From assembly GCA_032158295.1 (NCBI GenBank), contig CM063248.1:18834787-18898786 (forward strand): a stretch of DNA of 64,000 nt, given 5' to 3'. Both the position numbers and the translations under genes were made by a program. This document shows, one piece after another, positions 31,401 through 43,447 of this stretch. Position 1 is the first letter of the stretch, and each line of letters starts with the position of its first letter. Under the pieces are notes generated by a model that was not told the origin of the DNA, did no database searches, and worked only from the letters and a program-made list of their open reading frames with translations. The DNA is from Pycnopodia helianthoides (lineage: Eukaryota > Echinodermata > Asteroidea > Forcipulatida > Asteriidae).

Positions 31401-31527
31401 ACAGGGTTGAATGTCATGGCTCTGGCTACCACGGAATTCTGCGCTTACAGCCCATAGAATTATGGGCTTTACAGGGTCTCATAAGTGAAGAGTTCCGCGG
31501 TAAGCAGAGCCATGAAAATTGGACCCA
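31401..31527. mobile_element. Palindromic element with CCGCGG arms, copy 2
   Basis: ATGGCTCTGGCTACCACGGA...TTCTGCGCTTAC to GTTCCGCGGTAAGCAGAGCC, then ATGAAAATTGGACCC. It is the same family as 26603. A right half alone sits at about 33118-33157. Confidence 0.7.
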
Positions 31528-32138
31528 AATAGTGTTTGTTATTTTCCCTTTTTTATATATCACATGAAATAATGACTATACCTGATGTTAATAGTGGTGA
31601 ATTGTTATTTATGTTATTGTAAAAGAATGTGTGTAAATGTTGACTAGATATGATAATTATAGATGAAATTATGTGAACTATGATATGTACAAAATTGAGA
31701 AGAGATAAGTAGTTTTATGGAATTCGTTATTTGGAGTCTTGGATTGCCTGCCATTTACTATAATTGTATTTGCATTGTCGTGCGTTGTATTATCAAAATA
31801 GATGTTAATCAATCGAGTCAAACTTTGTAGCTAATTCCGAGTTTAATGATTTACGAAAGGAAAGAAAATGCAATTAATTTTTTTTTTTGATATTCTTGAA
31901 ATTGCTGGTTCATCCAATGACCTTTGAATACTGATTTTATAGGATAAACAGAATGTGGATGTTTTAGTAGTATTTAAAAAGAAATCCCACACCTCAGAGG
32001 AGGAGGACCCAATTGAGATAAAGTCAAGTTGTTCGCAATTGACCTTTTTTTCTTCTTTTTTGTCAAAAAGAACAACAAATTGGTTGTGACAAAATTGGCT
32101 ACTTTACTGTGACAACGGAGGTAATTGCTACCGTGCAC

Positions 32139-32384
32139 CAGGGCCCAATTTCATAGAGCTGCTAAGCACGAAAATATGCTTAGCATGAAATTTCTTCCTT
32201 GATAAAAACAGGATTACCAACCAAATTTCCATTTGTTGCATATTGCTTGTTAATGGTATTCAGCTATTGTTTGCTTATCCTGAAAATCACGTGGAAATTT
32301 GGCTGGTAATCCTGTTTTCATCGAGGCAAAAATTTCAAGCTAAGCAAATTTTTGTGCTAAGCAGCTCTATGAAATTGGGCCCTG
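32139..32384. mobile_element. GGGCCCAATTTC-ended MITE, intergenic copy
   Basis: CAGGGCCCAATTTCATAGAG to CTCTATGAAATTGGGCCCTG: perfect 20-bp inverted ends. The interior differs from the other copies and is itself partly palindromic (GATTACCAACCAAATTTCC and GGAAATTTGGCTGGTAATCC). Confidence 0.82.
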
Positions 32385-33447
32385 GTCATTGCCCTGGTGC
32401 CCCCTTGAAACGTTCCAGTACAAATTTGTATAGCCCTCAAGAGGTTGCCTTTTCGAAGGAAAAAACTGCGTTGCCCTTAACAAGAGCAAAGTGCTGGGCC
32501 TTCTACTCATTGAGAAAGGAATTTCAGGAATACGCTTATATATTTCTAGGTAGTAGTTGTGTCCTGTGAATTTCATTATATAAATACCTTATAATATGCA
32601 TGAGTGCATAGCGTTGTATTATGCGGAAATCAAATTTTTAACAATCCTGTTATATCTCATTTACCTAAAGCAATTTTTTTGCCTAATATAAATGAACATG
32701 TATAATTATTACCAGCAACATTTTCAATTAAAGAGGGCCTCCAAGGTCAAATTCAGTTTTGTGATCCACCCATTTTCTAATGGACAGAATTCCTATTGAA
32801 ATTGGGGGGAAAATTACATGTCTTTAGGTTCAAATGGTGTAAAATGCCACTGTGTTTGATACCCTTCAAGTTCAGTTTTTGTAAAAATCCAAAAACCGTT
32901 CAATGACGTCACATATTGTAAATATATGGCCTGTACATTTTTGTGCAGAGAGTTTTTAGTTCAGTCCTCAATTTTGATGATAATTCCATCAATACGGCAT
33001 TGAATTTGACCTTTTATCTTGCACACACAAAATCCTCTTCGGAATGTACAGACCCATTTGTTTGTGATGTCCGCTTACATAATGTTTCAAATTTCACTCT
33101 GAATTGGCACTTACCCTGTATTCCGCGGGAAGCAGAGCCACGAACTTGGGCCCTGGGCTTTAATCATAGAACCCTTAAGTGACAATTTTAACAACCCTCT
33201 GTGATAGTTTTAGCTTTGAGGCTGTTGTCACCCACATTATCCCGGTTGGGATAGTACCTTTACCCTGATGGGTACCTTTTTCTCCCGGTTAGGGAATTAA
33301 AGGTCATCCATTGGGGACCTGTAAGGTGACAGCAATACATAAACATGCCCTAACCTGTGCTATGTATATTTTTGTTTCTCTTTTGAAGTGCAATGTTTGT
33401 GTTTGGTTTTTTTAGCAGCCAGAGAAAGCAAGTGCCACCGAGATTTT

Positions 33448-33490
33448 ATTTAATAAATAAATAGAAAATAAATAAATAAATAAGTAAATA
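33448..33490. repeat. (AAAT)n microsatellite
   Basis: Degenerate AAAT/AAAG repeats containing AATAAA strings. Confidence 0.85.
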
Positions 33491-34943
33491 ACAGAATCTG
33501 CAATACATTTATTGATCTGAGAGATTTAGGTTTCAGGATGCATTTAACCTTGGAATTCTTTATTCACTGTTCTTTGAGATTCTTGATTTTTAAAATTCTT
33601 CAATCACAATAAAATGTATCTGCCATTCTTCTCCAATGTTATTTCCTTAACCAGCCAATTAAAGGCTGTGCTTAAAAGAAGTGTATTATACTTGTATAGC
33701 CTATTCGCAAGTCCTAACAGACTTGCCTTGGATGAACATAGAGGGCGGTCAACTTTGGTCGGTCAACTTGGGTCCATCAGTAGCCCTAGTATGTCTCTGT
33801 CAGTGGCGTAACCATATCCCCCCCCCCCCCCCCGAACCCCTGGCCTCGCCTGTTGCCCTTTCTCCTCCCCCCCCCCCAACAAAATAAAAATAAATAAATA
33901 TAATTTTTTTTTAATTGAATGAGACCAAAAAGTGCATGGTTTCAAACATCAAAAAGCCCCACCCCCTTCCTAAATTATGCCCCCAAATGAAAATGTTTGG
34001 TTACATCACTGGTCTCTGTACACTGCAACTGACACTAGTGCAACAGAGGAAGACATCCAAACATCAAGTATACCCATCAGTAACTTACGCTTGGAGAAAA
34101 TGGTAGTTGTACCTAAAATGCTTTCATATTTCCTGAACATTCATTGATCACTTTGTGTATTTGTTTACAAAAAGCTGTTTGTCAAAGATAATCCAAGGTG
34201 ATCCCAAGAAGGCACCCTCTTCCATATAGAAGTTCTGCATTCCTACAATAAACTTATTTTACAGGATTATTATTGTCGGAAATTTAAACTTCTCTTTGCC
34301 TTTTCATCTTTTCATTTTCTAAGTGCCTAGGTCTCTTTGCAGTTTAAAGAATTGTTTGATAGGAAATTAGGTCAATACTCTAAATCAGATTTGTACGATG
34401 CCGCTGCAATACTTAGAAGTGTTTAGGTTGAAATCATGATTCATGTATAGTTTATATTTAGCCCTAAAAGTGGTGTTGTCAACTACGTCCTCATTGGGTG
34501 AATGGGGGTCCAAAACGGGATCAAAATGTTCCCCGATTGTGATGGCATGATTGACACCAGCTGTCTGTCAGTCTTACAAGACAGGTGTTTCTCACCATTC
34601 AGGTCTTTTCATGTCCTCATTTGGGGTGTAATAGTCCCGAAGAGGATACAAGTATCACCCCCCCCCCTCCCATTGGGATAGTATGTATAACAGCCATGAA
34701 CTAGTAGTAACGTGTAATGATTTGCTTACCTGTTTAGTACCATTAACTATTATGGTTTATATTATAGAAACGGTATAATTATTCAACTTACATGCGGTTA
34801 ATATTCAAAATGAATAAATGTGGCAAACAGATCTCACAAAATGGGTCCTCGTTTTGTTTTACTTGATCTCTTGATTTGTCATTGATTCACTTCCCCACCA
34901 AGAGTATCCCTGAAGATAGACATTCTGACACCTTTTGGGGCCC

Positions 34944-35104
34944 GGGTCGATTTCACAAAACTCTTCCTAACTTAGGACTAGTCCTGGGCAATGCTAAGAG
35001 ATAGGACTAGTCCTAAGTACTGGTCCTAACTTAGGACTAGTCCTATCTCTTAGCATTGCCCAGGACTAGTCCTAAGTTAGGAAGAGTTTTGTGAAATCTA
35101 CCCC
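34944..35104. mobile_element. Near-perfect 160-bp palindrome element, copy 1
   Basis: The left arm starts GGGTCGATTTCACAAAACTC and the right arm ends GAGTTTTGTGAAATCTACCCC. The interior repeats CTTAGGACTAGTCCT units and GCAATGCTAAGAGATAGGAC with its complement. Arms are about 70 bp with very few mismatches. Confidence 0.88.
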
Positions 35105-36549
35105 AGGGCCTTTTGGACGATTCTATAGTAGTTCTTGACCCGAAGAGTTGGAACATGTTAAAAATATTCCATTTATAAAAACTTGATAGCCTATATTTTC
35201 TAAATACAGGCTGAAAACACCAAATCCAAGATGGCCGCCGGATATGACGGCCATTTTGAACTACCACGGTGCATCACGTGGCACATTACTATCACTTCTT
35301 CGGAGAAAAAAAAACAATTCGAAATTTAGTTGAATAAGAAAAAAAAACTATAAACTTTAAAAACGTTTGACCAAGGTCAAAGAAATGGTATCTGTTGTCA
35401 TTGTAAGGGCTGACCCCTGATAAAATGTTATATGACTCTCGGTACGTATTGGAAAAAGTCAGAAAATCTTGTGGTTTTCGGATGCAGCGTGAACAAGTTA
35501 CGGGCGCTAGTGTGGTTTTTGCAATGTCTTGATGGGGTTAGCACACAAGAGGGCGCTATTTAAGGCGATACTTGTTTGGCTACAGACTTTAATTGTGGTG
35601 TCTCTCTATGAGGGTTTTTGCATGTTTTATCGTGGCTTTAGCGATGATTTCCCACATACAAGTTCCAAATTAAACCAAACTAAATCAAACAAACAAACAA
35701 ACAAACCAGCAAGAATTTGACAATGTGTCTGAGAAACTTGTCTTTTCCTAGTTGTAGGCCTACTTTTAGTAAAAAAAACTAAACAAAGTGACTTGTTTCA
35801 TCACAAATAATGTCACATCCGCTCTTTTGCCCATGATGAAGAGTAAGAGCCCCACCCAGGAGACACGATCTTCTATCTAAGAAGCAAGTCAATAAAAAGG
35901 CCAAGAACACAAAGTCGGGATTGTGCAAGTCTCGAGTAACCGTTTTTATTACCACCATTTTAAATGTAGTGGCCACTTTAAGTCAACAAAAATCATAGCA
36001 TCATCATACTTTTCATGAATAAAAATGCTGATTCACGGCAGCAGATAGGACCAGGAAGGGGCCAGATTCAGATCAAAGAGGCCGGTACATGCTCTCTTTT
36101 TTTTGGGGGGGGGGGCGTTCCAATCCTTGATCGTCCACCCTGTTGGATGAAGAATTGACGCGAAAGAGGAATAATTGTGACAGTTTTTTATTTATAGGCC
36201 TTTGAAAAAGACTCTGCAAGGGTCGAAACGTTAGGCCATTAACTATTCTTCGAAGGCAGTTTTAATTGGGGCGAGGGGATTTACTATTTTTTATCAGGAT
36301 TTTAAGTTGGGGACTATAGACTGGTCCCAAGTATGGGGCCTGCCCCTTCCTAGATCCTCACCCAGACCATGCTGAGACCCCTCCCCCAAGGTGTTGGGGA
36401 TAATGACGTCACCGGATAGTTCAATGAGGCATGATACACTGGTTATCACACTGATGTTCGATATATTACAATGCGCAGGTTCAGCGGGGCACCAGTGAGT
36501 ATGGACGTGTCTACGTCTGGTCTGTGCAGTATGCCCATAGCAGCGTGCG

Positions 36550-37620
36550 AACATTGCACAACGTGTAAAATGGCCGGGTCGATTCTGGTCTGTGTACCGC
36601 CGCGCACCATCGCATCAGAGTGCCGCTGTTAATCCGGAACCAAACTATCGGTCTCGGCTCTGGGAAGGATGGCGACATGTGCTTGAAGTGAAGACGGTGT
36701 GGCTGTGGAGGATGTGATATTTAACAGCTAAATGCATTCTTTGGAGCTCCAAAACACAACGAACACAATTGTGAAGGAGAGAAAGCTGTAATTGACCAAG
36801 ATTGGAGAGAAAATTATGCAGTTGTGAGGCGAACTTCGCCGATGAAGTTAGCAGTGCTAGCCGAGGTTTGGTAGAATTCCACCGTGTGGTTAGCGCACAT
36901 GTGTAGTGCTGCTGCGTTGACCTCCATACGAAGCTCCGTGAACTTTAACAGCGCAGGTCGTCGTGTGTGTGTGTAGACTGCCTGTATGAAATCGAACCAT
37001 ATTGAATGGAACTTTATCGTTCGAAGACACGTGTTTGATTGTTAAAAACGGAGCTGGGAGCCCCCATTTTGGACTAATTACGTCTTCCTATTTGTTTTTC
37101 GTCTAGTCAAGGCTCCACATTGCTGGAAAATCTCATCACTCTTTCTACGTGACTCTCCGAAGACGGCGAGGTTATCGTGGGTGCCCGCACTCTGCGTGTG
37201 CTCGGCCGCACCGCACACGCTCTTCAACCTCAGGTTATTTCTCTTGTCCCATAATTAGAACATTTCACCGTCATTTACATGTTTAATTCTTGGAAACTCA
37301 AGACTCGATTTTCAGAGGCACACTATCAATTTACAAAGAATAGAAAACCAGAAATTTAAAAATCAAACATTTAAGACCATTTCCTGTGTAGGTTAGCATT
37401 GGCAGCTTTTCCTCAATCTCAATTTTGATTAAAATATTACTATAAATAGTTTATAAATTATCTTTCAAGTAGAGTGAACGATGACTAAATATTGCTGTGT
37501 AAGTCCTAGTTGTTAGGCTTACTGTTGCGTCATTGGATTTTGGAGGAAAAAAACACTCACAAAAATATATAGAGAAATTGAGTTTTAAAACTTGCCTTGC
37601 ACTGGAACTTAAAAAGCAGC
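36550..37620 (+). promoter_or_regulatory. Putative LARP1 promoter and 5'UTR
   Basis: Sequence from about 36550 to 37240 is richer in CpG than the surroundings, contains no recognised dispersed repeats, and leads into the LARP1 start codon. An in-frame TGA at 37579-37581 precedes the ATG, so this stretch is untranslated in that frame. Several out-of-frame ATGs lie upstream. A transcription start cannot be placed by eye, and a 5'UTR intron is possible. Confidence 0.45.
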
Positions 37621-38358
37621 ATGGCAGCCGAGGTTGCCAAACAGCCGAGCTACAGCAGTGTAGTTCAGGATCAGAGTGACAGCAGCAAAGTCATGAACAC
37701 CGGTCCACAAGTGAGCTCGATGCGACCCGAACTCATCAGTTCAACAGAGTCCAAAGAGAACGTCAAACCGGTTGTTGCCGGGACGAACAGCGCAGAGCAG
37801 AACAGGATCGACGAGATAAACAGTGAAGCTGCAAAACAAGAATATGTTGAGGCTGCACCCCCAAAGGTGAATCCCTGGCATCGAAACAGCACAAACGCCC
37901 CTGCTTCCCAAGATCAGCACATAAAGGACAAACCCAAAACGACGCCGCAAGATCCCAAGAACAAAAGCGTAGGGCTGGCAAACAACACTCTGGTATCTAA
38001 TGCAAAGAAGAGCACCAGTGAAGCAGTTGATAAGAAAACGCCAGCGAAGGCAGAGAAGGAAGAGAAACCTGAGAAAAAATTTGAGATACAAGAGGCTCCG
38101 CCCCCAAAGGTCAATGCATGGACTAAAAACAAACCGTTGGTTGCGACAGCTCCTCCTCCAACTCCGCCAGCCCCTAAAGCTGAGAACTCTGAGAGTGAAC
38201 CGGCAGAAGCTGCTGGAAGTGCTGCTGTGTCGACGATACCCTCTGCACCTCCCGTTCCTCCAGTGAAGAGCTACGAGAAGGAAGTCAAACCCACAACGCC
38301 AACCGAGCCACAACCGCCAATGCCGGTGTCAACTGCAAAACCAAAAACACATCAAAAG
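37621..38358 (+). CDS. LARP1: LARP1 first coding exon
   Basis: 246 codons from the ATG at 37621, the first ATG after the in-frame stop at 37579. LARP1 binds TOP mRNAs and the cap downstream of mTORC1 and controls their translation and stability in the cytoplasm. The exon encodes a low-complexity, lysine-, proline- and alanine-rich N-terminus. Two copies of the LARP1-diagnostic motif are present: AAPPKVNPWHRN (core residues 80-86) and APPPKVNAWTKN (core 161-167). Vertebrate LARP1 has one copy, EAPPPKVNPWTKN. The exon ends CAA AAG before a GTGAGC donor in phase 0. The LARP1 assignment rests on these motifs plus the downstream exons. Confidence 0.85.
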
Positions 38359-38894
38359 GTGAGCATAAGACAAAATCAGATCAAATCAACCGTGGCTTTC
38401 TGCCTTCCAAATGGTACAATTGTATGATAGACATTTGAAGCACATGTAACCATTATTGCACCTTAAAATCCATCAAGGAAAATCTCTGTTTTCTGAGCGG
38501 TACTGACGTCGCTCATTCACATCCAACCTGACTTTGTGGTAGAATGACCAAATGTCTGCACAGTGATTAGTTGCAATTATATCGTAACACTTTATCTTCC
38601 CGCCTGATGATGGGGAGGATGGAGGGTTACGATTATCGCAACTACACAGTGATGGGCCTATGCTGTACTTGCATGTAACTGCATAAAAAGTATTGGAGAG
38701 TTGTTTTAAGCAAATTTGTATTTATTTTTTTTTTCCTTCTCTCGCCCATCTGAACTAGAATAGAATGAGTAACCAACATCTTTGAACCAAGATAATGAGT
38801 TAAAAAAAATAAACAACTGAAGACATAAAATTTGTGCGCCGATACTTTTTAGGTGATTTAAAATTGATACAGTACATGTACAGTGTACTGTATA

Positions 38895-39039
38895 TTGATC
38901 CCTTGCACGACGCAAAACGCACTTGTCTCACAATGCATGTCCGCCATTTTGGTATCACTTCCTCTGTGTGCATTTTGACTCTCAAAATGGCAGAGGAATA
39001 GGGACTTGTAAGTTGCTGCATGTTGTGAAATGGGTCAAT
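38895..39039. mobile_element. TTGACCCCTTGCA-ended MITE, copy 3
   Basis: TTGATCCCTTGCACGACGCA to GTGAAATGGGTCAATA. The centre is GCATTTTGACTCTCAAAATG. Confidence 0.7.
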
Positions 39040-41219
39040 AGGCTGTCTCTATAGGCTAAGATGAGGAAGAACACACCGATCTATGAATTAAAGAGACGCT
39101 ACAAGATGTACAATTTACAGCGGTCATTGGAACGCTAGAATTTATTTCACTTCTAGAATCTCTGCATGAAAGTAACCAATGAAATAAGGTCTGTATTTTA
39201 TTTTCAAGAAAACCTTGAAAGAGTTTTTAATTTGATAAGTGTCACTTGACCATTATAATAGACCACCCCTAAAAATGTTAATCCATCAATCGAATTGGGA
39301 TTAAGCACTGAAGTAAAAGCACTGATGTTAAATTGTAAGTGAGAAATACAGTCGGCCAATTTCACTACTCACAATGGCCCAATGAATGGACTATTTTCCC
39401 TCGCGTTAAGGCCAGCACTATGAGGCGTGCCGTGGTACGATTTATACATTTGTACTGTACATGTAGGCAAGGTCTTAGCTAGGATTTTGTAAGGAGGGTT
39501 CCAAATTTGCTAGAAATTAAACAACTGGGTGTCGGAATTGTTCACTTACAATGCATTTACATGTAAATGCCAGATAAAAACAGGGTGTCCAAGTTTGAAA
39601 CGGGTGTCAAAAAGATGCCCAGACACCCCTCTGGCTAACACAATGTAGGCCGTTCACTGCAGCCAGGTGATGAGCCATCGTCGTGCATTAGTGTAATTGC
39701 CAATACGAATCACAACCGAATGTTTGCATTATATGTGTAATGCCATGAACATCAGTTGGGCAATTCTTAATTTGTAAGCTAATCCAACCGGACTGCTGCG
39801 GAAGCAGTCCAGCTCGTACGTATTACAAAAACTTGCAAGGAAGTCATCCACATCCATTAATTTGATTAATTTAAATCAAAAAAGGTAACTTTTATAAAAT
39901 ATTTTCATACAAAACATGGTAGGTATTTCTAAAGAGAGGTGGCAACATTTTAAGTGTGGCGGGGAAAGTTAAAGATTGGTGGTATGAGGTACAAGCGTGG
40001 CTAAGGCCCACCGCGCCTTCGTGGGCCTGGCGAGACCGTTGGTCCCAGCTTCGGTCAGGATAGGCTAAATTTGGGTGTGTTCTTGAGTTGGGAATGGCTT
40101 GTGCTAACCACTGTTGGTAGAGTAACTACACACCATTTCAGGGTTTAGGCTTGGCATTCTCTAGATGGTGGCACTTGCACTTTACAAGGAAATGGTTTCT
40201 CGTAAAGTGACCTTCGACTAATCATTCACAAAATGTGGTTGTCGCAGTGAATGCACTGAGTTCACGGAGGCACCATAGGCAAATGGCCTCGTGAGACCAT
40301 GGCCCCAGTTATTCCCTTGGTGTCAGTTGAAATGTTCCAGTCGAAATTTACCTTTCTGATGCACCATACCTTCCCTTTAAACTAACTAGGTGTAATTCTC
40401 ACTTGCTATCGTTCCCCCTGGTGGGCCAATTACGTACCTACTGTATCTGTTCTGTGCCAGGGCGGCTTCGTTAAAAATAGAACAGGGATCTGTGTGGTGA
40501 CACATGCAATCATGCATCCTGACCTAAACCCAGATCACGATATAAAACTCACCCTCTCTACGGCAAGGGACCGACGTGAGTCATGCTAATAATATGCTGG
40601 TTTGGGGAAAGGAGTCTAGGTGCTACACAGCCCGCCTCTAGTGTCCTGACATTAAGGCCCACCTGACATAAATTGTACAAATTGAACATTTGCTGTCGGG
40701 GACAGATTTGAGTTGAAATGGCACAATTTTCTGACATTGATCATTTGCTCTTTAGTATTAATGAAAGCAGATGAAGACGTCGGTACGTTGCTTACATGTA
40801 GTTTTTTTTTTTGTATTGCGAAGTTTGGTCTAGTCTGGTCCAACAACAATAAAATTCCCCTGATTGAGTTGGCACTCTTGATGGGTGGAAGACATTGATC
40901 TACATGTAACCTTGTACAATCATTAAATTCAGTGTGGTGTGAATGTTACGCCAGACTTCCCTTCCGTAGCTGTGTTGGGACTTGGGTTGGGACAGGGCCC
41001 AACCACATGATTGCATACTGTGGGAAGAATCCTCAACACGGGCGTAACCTTCTCAACCAATCAGAGGACAGTGATGATCAGATAGAAATAATCAATGCAC
41101 AATGCCAGGACGTTTATTTCCATTGATCTGGGTCTGTAAGGAAGTTTTATGATTTACAAGGAAGTTCTGGTCACGGTAACTCAAGAATGGTACAGGATAA
41201 TACCCTGTCGAGTCATCAG

Positions 41220-41400
41220 CAGGCACTGCTGTTCTTCCTTACATTGATCTGATTTCCGATGGTTTTTGCCTTTGACAGGAAAATCAGCAAAAAAGCCTGA
41301 AAAGTCTGTAAAAGACTATACCTCATGCACATGTAGGTCAGCCCTTGTGCTCAATCAAATTGACCTACTTTTTTTCCCCAAGGGCCCAACATCATGCCTG
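41220..41400. mobile_element. CAGGCA-ended MITE family, copy 1
   Basis: The ends are CAGGCACTGC and ATCATGCCTG; CATCAG is duplicated on both sides (41214-41219, 41401-41406). The interior has TTTTTGCCTTTGACAGGAAA and GCCCTTGTGCTCAATCAAAT. Confidence 0.8.
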
Positions 41401-42715
41401 CATCAGCCAATTGCAGTGTAGCCGTAGTGTTATATTCTTCGCTAATACTGTTCAAACTCTTCCTTAACCTGGAATTGCACACACAAACAGTCGCTACCCA
41501 TTTTAACAAAGATTAAAAAATTCATTAACAGTGACTTCAACCTGCTTCCAAACATGTGTAAAGATTTAGACTAATGTTTTAATCAAGCCCAGTGTACCAG
41601 CACTATGTGTTCATGGAGCCTGTGATACTAAAAGCTCCTACTGCACATACTGACTACTAAGTGAATGTAGTAGTGTGTGCCTCCTTAGCATTCAATATGT
41701 CATGTGTACACATGATGTGTTTGCACAAAATGTGTAATGCTATGAGGGACTGACTGTAGTCAAAGTTCATTCATAAGGTCTGGTTACTGGTTAGCTTATC
41801 AAAGACCAGAAACCCCAAAGAGCAAAGGTGTTTGGGCTAAAGGAACCAGCTGCCCCCCCCTCCCTCCCCCATTGCATGGCTGATAAGAGGCCACTATAAA
41901 AAAAAATCTGTGTGCAAATGTACTAAGTGGAGAAAATTCTTGCTTGTAGAAACAGAATGTCATAGTGACTGGGTTGCCGATAATTAAATGCATGCATGTA
42001 CTGTAGCTTACTGTATACATAGTATCAAGAATGATAGAGAGAGAGAGGTTGTCTGCATTTTAATGCCATCATTTATCACATGCTGAAATGAAGGCCAAAC
42101 CAATGCCTCGCTCGGGAGGCGGAGACTGCAGGGGTTCTCCCCAGGATTTGTCAAAACTGGGGGGGGGGTATTCTGTACCAGAATTTGTAAAGTTTGGCCA
42201 AAGCACTCTGTATTGAAACGAGGTCCTCGTCATGTTTTCTATGTGGTGTTTACATGTATCTTGGTTTTTTATCTTGGTTTGAAAAGCCCTACTGTGCAAT
42301 CTGGAGCATTCTAAATGGTTTTTATCTTGATGATTTTTGTAAATTTGATCTGAAGCAAAAAGACAGCAACCCCAAATTAATATTATTTTTGTTTGCGTAT
42401 TGGCCGCAATTCACGGATATCAGCTTGCAATTTGTGCGTATCGGTCCAATTCGCTAGCTTGTACATGGGGAGACAATGGGCTGAAACTGGATTAAGTTGG
42501 TTTACACATTGAGTTATACTGAGGTATTTTCCTTACCTTTCCTGCCTGGATATGGGTTCAAATGCAGCCCCAGACGCCTTTCAACTCACATGGTAATAAT
42601 TCTTAACAATTTTACCTTGACTTTGTCTCGGTAAATTTATCAAGAACCAGGTCTCAGCGTTAGTTTCAAACGGATTCAACATGCTTCGATTCCCTTATTG
42701 AATTTGAATGGTCTC

Positions 42716-42895
42716 TTATGCAGACTTGCAGGCCTTGAATTTCATCTTGGAGAGGGCAAGGCCATTTTCATTTTGTAAAGGGCACTTCCACTGGAAAATC
42801 TTAAAGTCTTTGGGGAAGTTTTGAAGGAGGGGAAGTTTTGAAGGAGGGCCAAGGCCAGGGCAACGAACACCATGGCCTTCGTGGTCTCCATGTAA
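42716..42895. repeat. GGGCACTTCCACTGGAAAAT repeat family
   Basis: GAGGGCAAGGCCATTTTCAT, then GGGCACTTCCACTGGAAAAT and GCCAAGGCCAGGGCAACG. Related copies on one strand or the other are at about 2108-2245, 22043-22172, 25345-25480, 32385-32490, 43807-43950, 47460-47590, 49345-49485 and 62745-63005. It is one of the most frequent repeats here; no clear terminal structure was found. Confidence 0.75.
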
Positions 42896-43115
42896 TTCCA
42901 GGCAGTGGACTTGATGTACAGTACTTGTAATGCAATTAACTTGCCCACTGCGGGGCATGTTACATACTACATGTATGTATTCCATGTACATAGTATACAT
43001 TTATTTGATTCGTACATGTACATGGTGTACTTCCATACTTTTCTAGAAGACTAGGCAGCCCGTTTATTGGAAATGATGGGACTGCAGAATGTGTGTCTTT
43101 ATTGCTACCTTATGG

Positions 43116-43447
43116 CAGGGCTAGAATTTGGGCGAAAAACCCACAAGACTGCAGGGCTTGTAGCTCAAAAGATTTACTGGACCGAAATTTTGAGTACAAA
43201 ACCAGTGAGAAGAAAAAATGAACTGTTTGAATTTTAAAAAGCACTACTAGACATGCTAGAAGATTTATCTCATTTGTACATTATGGGTAAGTAGTCTTCA
43301 ATAATCAACATAATTGTATTATCAGACTGAAAGTCAACATTTGAACAAAAACACAAGACTGCTGGACTTGTCAGGACATGAGTTTACAGGCCCGATGCTA
43401 AAATCACTGGCCTCGGGCCAGCGGTCCAGTGTAAAATTCGAGCCCTG
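43116..43447. mobile_element. CAGGG-ended MITE (hAT-like), copy 2
   Basis: The ends are CAGGGCTAGAATTTGG and AAAATTCGAGCCCTG. The direct repeat CTTATGG flanks it (43109-43115 and 43448-43454). The interior is inverted relative to the copy at 10846. Confidence 0.82.

Larger units (their letters stand above)
29929..36550 (+). other. ATP8A 3'UTR (extent unknown) and intergenic region
   Basis: No further coding exon is recognised between the ATP8A stop and the LARP1 5' region. I see no AATAAA between the stop and about 33.4 kb; an ATTAAA lies near 32727 and AATAAA runs occur at 33452, so the 3' end cannot be placed. The region holds inverted-repeat elements (30381, 31401, 32139, 34944) and a GGCTTAGGCTAT-like degenerate tract (about 31285-31380). 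It also holds (AAAT)n at 33448-33490 and several poly-C runs. About 35105-36540 looks free of recognised repeats apart from a poly-G run. Confidence 0.6.

Noticed and set aside
36180..36260. Possible hammerhead-like motif (CTGCAAGGGTCGAAAC)
   Set aside because: The required CUGAUGA core and stem pairing are not present. It resembles only the GAAAC half, so it is not supported.
37741..38313. 190-codon minus-strand open frame
   Set aside because: Antisense shadow of the GC-rich LARP1 exon 1, with no family similarity.
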